This document shows positions 56,000 to 64,000 of a stretch of DNA of 64,000 bases, one piece after another. The stretch's first letter is position 1. The number at the start of each line of letters is the position of its first letter. A program made the translations under genes and the position numbers. The stretch is from Aporrectodea caliginosa (taxonomy: Eukaryota; Annelida; Clitellata; Crassiclitellata; Lumbricidae): NCBI GenBank assembly GCA_020284085.1, contig JACEVL010000696.1:123798-187797 (forward strand), given 5' to 3'. Below the pieces are notes generated by a model, which was given only the letters and a program-made list of their open reading frames with translations, had not been told where the DNA came from and did no database searches.

Positions 56000-56760
56000 A
56001 AGTGGCATTATTCCACAAAACATGGCACACAGTTGCACCTGATCACGATGATGTGATCTACTTTAGTCAGGTTCGCTGGTTGAGGAGGGCAGCAACACTA
56101 AACAGATTCTGATCACTAAGGGATGAAATAAAATCTTTTCTTGCATGCAAAGGAAAAGATGTAAGCTTTTAAATGATAATTGAATAAAATTCTTCTCATT
56201 TTTTACATAGCTAAATATCTAGCTGATTCGAATGTCAAGCTTCAAGGTGGTTTACAAATATTATATGAAGAAGTAGTTGCATTTTCTCGAGAGTTACAGC
56301 TTGTTCAAACTACGTGAGTCTGACAAAGTTGTCCCATTTGTCAAACCGGGTTCACCAGGTCCATTGATGGCATTGAAATGGTGAACCATGACAAGTACTC
56401 TGAACTACTTGCAACCCTTTTCGGTAAGTTCACACACAGATTTACAGATTTCAAGTGACATAATAATGACATAATAGTGCTTTCAGATCCATTTTTGAAA
56501 CTGATCCGGCTGATGTTCCAGAAACATTGCAACTGGAACTTGTTGATATTCAGAATGACAGTCATACGAAGAGAGCTTTCCTTTTAACATTTAATACACA
56601 GCATGTATCCCAAGAGACTTTTCCAAATCTGTACAGTCCTGCACTTAATTGTATCGCGCTCTTTGTTACTGCATAGTGTTGTGAACAGTTTTTCACTGGA
56701 ATGTCAACCATTAATCAGTTACTCTTGACTCTGAGCTTACTTTGTTTCAACATGTGAACC
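56000..56760 (+). pseudogene. hAT transposase pseudogene
   Basis: Plus-strand pieces in several frames: QVRWLRRAATLNRF and LRDEIKSFLACKGKD, NVKLQGGLQILYEEV, KYSELLATLFGKFTHRFTDF, PETLQLELVDIQNDS, then CEQFFTGMSTIN. These match in order the hAT transposases related to human GTF2IRD2, FAM200 and ZBED5 (E/Q-VRWLSRG, LKLQG, LQLELIDLQ, CEQLFS). Stops and shifts make it inactive. Confidence 0.85.
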
Positions 56761-56761
56761 T

Positions 56762-56803
56762 AATCGCACGGAGTTGTAATTATCAGCTTCGTCAGCTTCG
56801 AGT

Positions 56804-56865
<62 letters not shown>

Positions 56866-57415
56866 ACGATGCGATTGTGGTCCTTGTTCACGCCTTTGTT
56901 ACTAGTCGAATTGACCACTGTTGCTCCCGACTGGCTGGCCTTCCCCTTGGGTTCTGGGGCGACTAGATCGAGTACTACGCTCGGCTGCTCGGCTTATTGG
57001 ACGGCTTCCTAAGTTCTTCCTGTTTGTCTATACATGCGTGATGTGTTGCATTGGCTGCCTGTGTCTCAGCGGATCTCATACCGCATTGCTGCTCTGGCTG
57101 CGCTCCATCTTACTTGCGCGATCTTTGCCGCCGAGTGTCTGACGTTGCAGAGCGTCAGGCGCTTCGCTCTGCATGCGACGAGGGGTGAGCGCCTAGTTCC
57201 ACGGACTCGCTTGGCTATTAGGCAGGGCCGTGCTTTTTCGGTTGTGGGCCCTTCCATATGGAATGACCTCCCGCTTAAGCTCCGCTCTTTACTCGTGAGC
57301 CATCCGACAGCGTTCTACAAGTCCCTCAAGTCTTTTTTCTATAGTCGTGGCTGGACCGGGAGCGCTCCTGAGTAGCTTCTTGAAGGGACGCTATATAAAT
57401 GCTCTGAATTACATC
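56762..57415 (+). mobile_element. 5'-truncated L2-like LINE, nested
   Basis: The plus strand gives [87 protein letters not shown]-stop, then a UTR with CGGGAGCGCTCCTGAGTAGC..GACGCTATATAAATGCTC. Two frameshifts occur, and a CT tract (56805-56862) replaces coding sequence. It matches the LINE at 49008-49375. Confidence 0.9.
56805..56862. repeat. (CT)n microsatellite inside a LINE
   Basis: About 29 pure CT units between the LINE residues LRQLR(V) and FHDAIVVLVHAF. Confidence 0.95.
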
Positions 57416-57880
57416 AACTGTTGAAACAGATAATTTTATAGAGTATTTGTGTAAGCAAAAGCAATGTCAAGTATCTCATTAGTACAAACATAATTAGCAA
57501 TAAAAGTGTGCACATGTGGTACCTGATAGTGAGGTAGGCAAGCAAATTTATTGTTCTTTAGTAGACCTATGCATCGCGTTTAAAAATATTTATAAAAATT
57601 TGTGTTCGGCATCCTAAGTCTTAGAAAAATGGCAATGTGGCCATTCACCCCAAAAGGTAGGACACCCCTGCACTAGAATATCGCACAACCCAATCTAATC
57701 TAATCTAATCGCAATCTAATCTTCTAACCAATAGAATCGTATACATGCTTAGGTATGTATTAAGACGTTTGATGTTGCACTGTTAGTAAGTAATATACCT
57801 CTCTCAAAAGACAGTCCTAACAAATCTTTTATCAACTACAATGTACTGTTTTGATGCTCTTAACTACAAAACCGCAAACG

Positions 57881-58070
57881 TCACTGCATGTCTAGTGCTT
57901 CATAGGCGTCATCATCTGCTTCTCTTTGACTGCTGTCTAATCCTTCGTATGCTGCGCCCTCCTGCGTTTGTTCTCGCTGCATGTTTCGTGCCGCATTTGC
58001 AGCCGATTCGTTGTTGTTTGGCGAATTCTTCTGATACACCGTTGTTGAAGATACTGGCTTCTTCTGTGTT
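57881..58070 (-). CDS. Receptor 2 exon: cytoplasmic tail with DDDAYEAL
   Basis: Acceptor TTTGCTTAG, phase 2, ends at the stop at 57881. It contains TTVYQKN, GAAYEGLD and ADDDAYEALDMQ. Three acidic residues before YxxL recall the hemITAM of vertebrate CLEC-2/Dectin-1 tails, though here the motif is C-terminal. Confidence 0.85.
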
Positions 58071-61000
58071 CTAAGCAAATAAAGCAGAGAAGCTCGTTTA
58101 GTGGTTCAGTTAATTAGCATAATTAAACATTTTCAACACACAAACTGTCAACCTGTTCGGGAGCAATTTAAGATCGCTACGCTGGTTTGAAAGGCTATGA
58201 CGGGCACTGCTCCGAACCATATTGCCGAGCAGTGCCTTCCAGTTGGCACTCAAACTGGTCGGAGGTCGCTCTGGTCTGCCTCGCAAAATGACTTGATTGT
58301 ACCGTGCTTTTTGAACCACCACCCATGCTCGTCGGGACTTCTCTGTTGCGGCGCCACGGGTCTGGATTGCTCTTCCGCCCTCTGTTCGTGACATTAATAC
58401 CGCATGCGACTGTATGGTTTTCTCTAGACTTCCTAAAGACGGACTTTTTCAGGTGTTTGATGGACACATTTTGAGCGCTTCTGAGAGACTCACGAAATAG
58501 TGTTGCTTTATAAATGTCTTGTTACATTACATTACACTACACACCGTAACGCCTTTGAAGGATTCATAATAGGAATGGACCGTTATATATTCGTCCAGAA
58601 TTTATTTAGCTCCTTTTATATTACATAACTTTAAAGGGTTTTAAGCCTGATGGTTGATTAACAAGACACTTAGCGTTTTGTTAAATTAGCTTGACGTTTT
58701 CAGTTTCTATTTTAGTTTCTATTATTGAAAAAGTGGACCAGTTCCATTATTTGACTGCCAGTACTTACTGACTCATTTACCCACATTTATTTGCGTGACT
58801 TGCTACCTAGTTATCAAGTTTCAAGTAGCCTACATGGATGTATAAGTAGGTAGGCAGCTAGGCATGCAGATAAGTAGGTAATGTAATGTAACATAGGCTA
58901 ACTGAAGGCGCTACCTCTATCTGTCTACCCATAGTTTCTATCTACCCATGTACCTATCTTCATAGACTTCTACGTACAACATACGTCTTAATGTGATGTA
59001 GTTATAATGTACTGTAATGTGATGATATAATGCAATGCGAACATTAGCCCACCTCAATTTATCTCTCTTGATGATAACCACAATGATTATGGTTGCGATT
59101 ACTATCAGAGGTATTCCGACGCCAAGTCCAGCGGCAATCCCAACGTCTACAAAACAAGAACGCAATGTGAGTATATTTGCTATGTTTTTCTGGACTAAAT
59201 TGGGAGACTATTGCAGCAGAATGAAGAGAATTTAACAGTGACCACAATGAAGAGAAACCTTGTATCTTTTAATTAGCTGTATGTCTACTGAATATAAATT
59301 CTTCGAATTAATTGTATGTATATTGCATCACAAACGGTTTGTGAATAACTAGGATCTAAAAGAGTGTGCGGCTCAGTGGTCTATATATGATCGTGTCTCT
59401 ATCAGCAAGCAGCAATGGTAACAGCGCATGCTTGAAAGTAAGGTTTCATATTATTTGTTTATTGAGCTCATTGCTGACATGCCGCAGCCATTTACAAAGA
59501 AAGAAGAAATGTAGGCCTAGTAAAAATTAAAAATCAAATCAAATAAACAAATAAATTAAGAATTCTATCGGCCATAGTCAGATAGTGGGCCGTGGTCGAG
59601 TACAGTACTCGGGAAATGTAGTCTTGCGATGTAGCCTACTGATCCCGTGTCCAGCACTTTGAGGTTCGTCCATTGCGGGCTCAGAGGTCTCAAGAAATTA
59701 AACGCCACCCCTGTGTTCCACCAAGAGACATGCCAGTCTTGCTTTAGTTTACTTTAGAAGAATGAAAATGAACTAAAATCCCCACTTTTGCATGAGCCAA
59801 TTTGCGCGGTAGATTCGCCTCCGTCATTTGATGACAAAGTCGCATTTTCCGGCAATAAACCATTGTCTACAAGTCAACCAAGCCAATCGTACAGTTCAAT
59901 GCAAATCAAAAATATGAATAGGATTGCTCAAAAATTTTAATTTTGTATTCACCACTTATGCAGAATATTGCTGAGCGATAATAGCATAATATATTTAGGT
60001 ATTAAAAATTACTGGATAATTGTCCAGATGAGTAACGTACTGACTTTGCACAAAAAGCTATGTATCAACTGTAAACATACACATGCAAGTGGCACGTTCA
60101 GATTTACATCCATAATCAGAAGAGACAGAAAGAAAATAATGTAATGTAATTCTGCGTGAATATTCTAAGGTGCCTTCTTAGCTAGCTTCAGAGTTTTTGA
60201 CACTTCGTCTTGTTGATGTAGGCCTACTCACTTTGTTGTTGGCAGATGAAGGCTAACTTCTGTTCACAGTCGATCTCTTTCCAGCCATTGGAAGTTGTGC
60301 TGATGCAATCGAAACCCTTCGTGTTGCTTGGTTCGTTCGAGGTCCACTGGGTAAAGAGAACTTCCTGCGACGTGCCAGTCACTGCAATCACACAAATATA
60401 TACAGTGTATGTCTACTCGTCATGTATGATCAGTTACTGCTAACTAATTTAATCCTGTACTTTATTATTCACATTTAGCATCATATAGGCTGGCACAGAG
60501 CGCGCCTCTGATTAGTGTTGATCCTTGAGCTTAGTACTTAGTTACTTAGTACTTAGGCAATGCATCTTCTCCACTCGTATCTGTCCACCGCCAGCTCCTC
60601 CGTCTCTTCCCATGACATCTCTAGGCATCTCAATTCTCAAGTCGTCTCTGTTGGTTCCCGGCCAGTTCTTCCGTGGTCTTCCTCTCTTCCTTCTCCATCC
60701 AGAAATCCAGGACATCACAATTTTACTTTTCTATCTTCATCCATACGGAAAACATGCCCCATCCATTGAAATCGTCTCACTCTGCTGATGTTTTCTGTAC
60801 GGAATCTTTTTGTCCCGTCCTCTCTCTTACAGAGATATTTTGTCCCGCTTTGAGCGGCGCTATGTAATATTCAAATCCCAATTACAAATTACTGAACCAA
60901 TAAGCAGTAAGCGTCAATCTACAGAATGTTTCTCGAGAAGAGGTATTTTGAAGAATTATTGCCCAACATACACCGGTAATCTGCGAGGTACAGGTCACTA

Positions 61001-62260
61001 ACAGAATAGGTATCACAGATAGGCCTATTCTGTACCTGCGTTATGCCAGTTCCACCACCTGTTTCTCAGTCCAACCCAAGGCATTGGATAATTGTAATCC
61101 ACCAAAGCAACGGCGTCCGATAAGTTGTGGAACGTTGCCAAGTCACCGTCATTTTCCAGGCAGTGATTCCGCGCAGAGAACCACGAGAGTAAATTGTTAT
61201 ACACAACGTTGCAACCGTTTTCCGTGGACACGGATTTCCATACATGTTCTGTTTCGTTGCAAGCTTCTGTCGCAAAAACATTTAGGTCACTAAAGATGAG
61301 TTGATACTTGTGAGAATCGAATTATTCATTTTCATCAGTTCAGCTGTTTCACCTCTTTAAAATAGACTTCTGCAGAAATTATGGAAATTGAATAACTGAA
61401 AGCAGTGCATTTCTGATTCCTCGAAAAAAAAGTACATCACCCATAGTTTCCGTCTGTCTTTCTACCCGTCTACCAAAAGTTCCTTTTTTTCTGCCAGGAC
61501 TTGAAACCGAAATAATGATATCTGCGTCACTGATTTTATTTTTGACTAAACGACTTTTCACTTATGATAATTAGACTAAGGGCATTGTTACATCATGATG
61601 ACTACTGCGTCTGCTCAACCTCTCGATCTTTCGGAGTAGGTAAGCGAGCAGCGGCGCAATTTTAAAAACGATTTGTTGACAGTGGTTTGCTGCGGTCAAC
61701 ATCAGGACCGTCCTATTCCTGAGTTCTATGGGAACGAGTAAAAAGCATCCTACCTTAACCCTTATGCCTCTGAAGACTTTCAGTAGAGGCACATGTAGGC
61801 ATTTGTGTTATTCTTTTCCGCTGTAGGCCTACATCTGAGGAATTCCTACAGAAGCGTGTAAGCATGTGTTTAGATGCATGAGCGGGTGAAATCCTTATCA
61901 GACACAGGAGGTTAAGGTAAGATGTGCGGTTCCTATGCACCTAGTCGGTGCAAAGTATTTAGACAAACAGCAAATCCACCGTAGTCTAGTTTCTGGTTTC
62001 TGTGTCCTACTGGATTTCGATCTGACTTAACTTATGTCTTATGATTCTGACTGCGATTTTCACTTCACTCAGTCATAAAATGATGTCTTCGCAGTATAAT
62101 AACTGAGCTATAACAGAAGTCGCTAGATTAGATTAATTTAAAATTGACAACTTGCCTGGGTTTGAATAGTGACATATTGAAAAGCCAACGTAGATTGCGG
62201 GACATCCATAGGGCACAACTACGCCTGGATCTAGCTTAGACATGCCAGCTACAAAATCTT
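57881..62260 (-). CDS. Receptor 2: C-type lectin receptor paralogue, 5'-incomplete
   Basis: Exons on the minus strand: 62260-62156, 61266-61036, 60381-60232, 59146-59053, 58070-57881. They join in frame with the same phases as receptor 1 (1,1,1,2). The first listed exon starts in phase 1, so at least a signal-peptide exon is missing; it is beyond the window or lost to the LINE and LTR insertions at 62425-64000. The product would be a type I membrane protein with one and a half visible lectin domains, no visible Ser/Thr stalk, a TM helix and a 63-residue tail ending AYEGL..DDDAYEALDMQ. Unlike receptor 1, no in-frame stop is seen. The intron after exon 62156 begins with GC, not GT. Confidence 0.8.
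58145..58550 (+). mobile_element. LINE 3' end with (TTACA)n tail
   Basis: Plus-strand frames give ARRDFSVAAPRVWIALPPSV and then LPKDGLFQVFD, the WN.LPPSVR-type end of an L2/CR1-like LINE. A TTTATAAATGTCTTGTTACA tail end follows. It lies in the last intron of receptor 2. Confidence 0.75.
59053..59146 (-). CDS. Receptor 2 exon: transmembrane helix
   Basis: Acceptor TTTTGTAG, donor TTGAG|GTGGGC; phase 1 in, phase 2 out. Encodes VGIAAGLGVGIPLIVIATII and IVVIIKRDKLR, homologous to receptor 1 exon 6. Confidence 0.9.
59150..60230. other. Intron of receptor 2, nothing recognised
   Basis: No stalk-type exon or other frame was found between the lectin and transmembrane exons. Confidence 0.5.
60232..60381 (-). 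CDS. Receptor 2 exon: second half of lectin domain 2
   Basis: Acceptor GATTGCAG, donor CAACAAA|GTGAGT, phase 1. It reads QEVLFTQWTSNEPSN, FDCISTTSNGWKEIDC, LAFICQQ. An EPS triplet lies at the position of the sugar-specificity EPN motif, and WKEIDC at the WND position, so calcium-dependent binding is doubtful but possible. Confidence 0.9.
60505..60880 (-). mobile_element. LINE C-terminal fragment, third LINE lineage
   Basis: Minus strand: RFQWMGHVFRMDEDRK, RKRGRPRKNWPGTNRDDLR, then in a shifted frame WEETEELAVDRYEWRRCIA-stop. GHV-R-M, RGRP..W and AQDR-type W-R endings are typical of the C-terminus of APE-type LINE reverse transcriptases. It lies in an intron of receptor 2. Confidence 0.75.
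61036..61266 (-). CDS. Receptor 2 exon: first half of lectin domain 2
   Basis: Acceptor TGCGACAG, donor ACGCAG|GTACAG, phase 1. It contains ENGCNVVYNNLL, SARNHCLENDGDLATFHNL, PWVGLRNRWWNWHNAG, closely matching receptor 1 exon 3. Confidence 0.9.
62156..62260 (-). CDS. Receptor 2 exon: second half of lectin domain 1
   Basis: Acceptor TTTTTTCAG. It reads EDFVAGMSKLDPGVVV, GCPAIYVGFSICHYSNP. The donor is CCCAG|GCAAGT, a GC donor otherwise perfect to consensus. Phase 1 on both sides. It has two Cys, unlike its receptor 1 counterpart. Confidence 0.75.
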
Positions 62261-62424
62261 CTGAAAAAACCAAACCAAACATCACACTGTTAGGAATGCA
62301 TGCATCTGGTATTTTATATTCATGTAGCTCCTTTTCTGAAACATTTAATTAGCTGCTCGTAAAGTGTTGGAGTAACTCCTACTGACTTTTCTCTTGTACC
62401 TATATTACAGCAATGCAACGCCTA

Positions 62425-62600
62425 GCTTTCTAAGTGATGGACCACCCACCTGGAATAGGACCTCACCTAGATCTACGTATTCTTTTAACCAGCGGCGCAG
62501 CGTACACCTTCTACTTGAAACTGTGCTATTTCGCCCGAACTGGGCTGGTAGCGCCTCTGATTATCTTTGAGGGGTCTATTTAAATTCTGCGAATTAATGG
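62425..62600 (+). mobile_element. LINE 3' end
   Basis: The plus strand gives GPPTWNRTSPRSTYSF, SVHLLLETVLFRPNWAGSAS and then D-stop, followed by GGTAGCGCCTCTGATTATC, the L2-like C-terminus and a 3' end like those at 49008 and 57350. Confidence 0.75.
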
Positions 62601-62699
62601 AACTAAACAGGATTATTAGATAAGGTACGATTGCGTAGAACTATAATGGTCAAGAATCAGTTTCATTTTGTGTGAACAAATGTTTTGCATATATAATGA

Positions 62700-63096
62700 G
62701 CACAGGTGTTCTTTTAGGTTGATATATATATATAATGTATATCGATTGTTAAGCGTTTTAGTCTTAGGCCTTAGTTGCGCTGTCGGCTCGTGGGCGCTTG
62801 GCCTAAAGTAGCCTAAACATTGGCTGACGGTAGATTCTCTTTACACGTGCAGTTAGCGCGCCAAACTTAGAAACTGCTGATGACAGTGAATTTGAACAAT
62901 ACAGTGTAGTACAGTTGTTTTAAGGCAAGAGTTGAGTTTGTTGTTATTAAACTGTGTTTGAAGAAGAAAGAAACATTCAAAGAACTGTGTCAATTTAATT
63001 CTTAAACAGTTAGAAGACGTTGAGCAATTTATATGTAGAGATAAGGAAGAGTTCTTGAGGTAGGTCACAACTAAGAAAGGAAAAGAGTTGGTGACA
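62700..63096 (+). mobile_element. 5' LTR (start approximate) of a Ty3-type retrotransposon
   Basis: The LTR ends with TTGGTGACA at 63096, four bases before the primer-binding site. Its start cannot be set without the 3' LTR; a TATA-like TTGATATATATATA lies at about 62718-62735. No target duplication can be checked. Confidence 0.55.
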
Positions 63097-63100
63097 TATT

Positions 63101-63123
63101 TGGTGGCAGCGGTGGGATTCGAA
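63101..63123 (+). promoter_or_regulatory. Primer-binding site matching tRNA-Leu 3' end
   Basis: TGGTGGCAGCGGTGGGATTC and the next GAA are complementary to the 3' end of a metazoan tRNA-Leu, including the CCA end. It primes minus-strand DNA synthesis of the LTR element. Confidence 0.8.
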
Positions 63124-63188
63124 ACAACGTCTGGGATTCGAAACAACGTCTGGGATTCGAAACAACGTCTGGGATTCGAAACAACGTC
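63114..63188 (+). repeat. Four tandem 19-bp copies overlapping the primer site
   Basis: GGGATTCGAAACAACGTCT is repeated four times. The first copy overlaps the end of the primer-binding site. Confidence 0.95.
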
Positions 63189-63396
63189 GACTGGTGAATA
63201 CGCATTCAAATCATTGGTAAATCTACGACAACGAAAGCCTCAACGACAAAGGTATAAAAGTTGGTTGTTATCAAACAAAGAACAATCCCCAATACTTCAA
63301 ACACAAAAGAAAACTCGTGTTTCCAGAAAGGACAGCACTGAAGTAAAGAAGTAAGATGGAGAAATTAAGTGTCAAAAACAAGCAGAACTGAAGAAG

Positions 63397-64000
63397 ATGT
63401 CTTCTGAAAGATTAAAACAGCGCTTGTTAAAGGCTGGTTTTGAAGGAGAGAAACTGGAAGATATGTCACGTGAGGACATGCTAGAAGCGCTAGCTGAAGT
63501 CAGGCTTAAGAAGCAGAAGAAGAAGAAGGTGCTGTCGGCGGTGCTGTGGAAAAGGTTATTGAAAAACCGCCTGGACTTATGTCTATGGAGATGATGATGC
63601 AGTGGATGATGATGAAAGAAGAAAAGAGAGGAGAAACGGAGACAAGACGAGAAAGAGAGAGAGGAGAAACGGAGACAAAGAAGAGAGAAAAGAGAAAGAG
63701 GAGAAACGAAGACAAGACTGAGAAAGAAAGAGAAGAGAGGAGAAACGGAGACAAGAAGAGAAAGAAATAAGACAGGAAAAATTACGTCTTCAGAGCAGAA
63801 GAGAGAGAGAAAGAAGAGAAAGTAGAGAATGCAAGACAGGAAGAATTACGTCTTCAGAGAGAGAAAAAGAAAGAAGAGAAGGCAGAACGTCTTCAGAGAG
63901 AGAAAGAAGAGAAAGCAGAGCAAGTTCGTGTGGCAGAACTTGAGTTGCAAAAGCAACAATTTGAGATTCAATTAGAGCAATTGAGAAGAGATCGAGAAGA
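63397..64000 (+). CDS. gag-like start of a Ty3-type retrotransposon, runs off the window
   Basis: It starts MSSERLKQRLLKAGFEGEKL and MSREDMLEALAEV (63397-63594), a short helical N-terminal domain like the SAP-like start of related gag proteins. The next part, in another frame (63546-63770), has MEMMMQWMMMKEEKR and then long Glu/Arg/Lys-rich repeats. From about 63770 a third frame is open to the window end (ELRLQREKK, LELQKQQFEIQLEQLRRD), predicted coiled coil. Two frameshifts within GA-rich repeats suggest decay or assembly error. The pol genes would lie beyond the window. Confidence 0.6.

Larger units (their letters stand above)
55621..57670 (+). mobile_element. hAT element (GTF2IRD2/FAM200/ZBED5-like group) with nested LINE
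   Basis: Left end CAGGCTTGTTTAAACATACG-GCCCGC and right end GGACACCCCTG are hAT-like termini (CAGGGGTGTCC on the reverse strand), flanked by CACTAGAC / CACTAGAA (7 of 8 identical). The interior holds transposase remnants at about 56000-56760 and a LINE insertion at 56762-57415. Confidence 0.85.

Noticed and set aside
59560..59720. tRNA-like SINE (GTGGTCGAG..GAGGTTCGTCC)
   Set aside because: The spacing between the boxes is too large and no body or tail follows.

Overview
This is a gene-poor, transposon-rich stretch of an animal genome. The grounds are spliced C-type lectin receptor genes with GT-AG introns, KRAB-less C2H2 zinc-finger arrays with TGEKPY-type linkers, tRNA-derived SINEs, several LINE families, a Ty3-type LTR element, many hAT-type DNA transposons and long trinucleotide microsatellites. 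The mix, and the frequent palindrome TAGGCCTA, fit a marine invertebrate. The species cannot be named from the sequence.

Layout. 1-3.9 kb: an exon-like fragment of a Cys/Arg-rich protein family runs straight into a 1.8-kb coding-type minisatellite, followed by a perfect 43-bp-arm hairpin. 3.9-37.7 kb: a cluster of four paralogous C2H2 zinc-finger units (A, B and D on the minus strand, C on the plus strand). Their 3' flanks and distant 5' flanks are also duplicated, and each unit was later broken up by transposons. Unit B has a clean 18-finger reading frame and A a nearly clean one. C and D have lost the conserved N-terminus through stops or frameshifts. 38.6-52.7 kb: a seven-exon gene for a type I membrane receptor with two C-type lectin-like domains, a Ser/Thr stalk, a transmembrane helix and a tail with several YxxL motifs. 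Its 9-kb fourth intron is filled by two copies of a LINE with a C-terminal nuclease-like domain. 57.9-62.3 kb: a tandem paralogue of the receptor, 5'-incomplete in this window, with a DDDAYEAL tail motif. 62.7-64 kb: the 5' LTR, tRNA-Leu primer site and gag start of a Ty3-type retrotransposon running off the window.

Transposons dominate. At least ten DNA elements can be delimited to the base by terminal inverted repeats and 8-bp target-site duplications, several nested inside one another (24.25-27.10 kb and 34.49-36.51 kb). Several unrelated families carry short palindromic arrays just inside their ends. The SINEs share their 3' end with a LINE family in the window, so that LINE probably mobilised them.

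The two lectin receptors look like paired immune or adhesion receptors that could signal through tyrosine phosphorylation; this is inference from motifs. The zinc-finger cluster shows the usual birth-and-death pattern, with variable finger number in the middle of the array between conserved ends.
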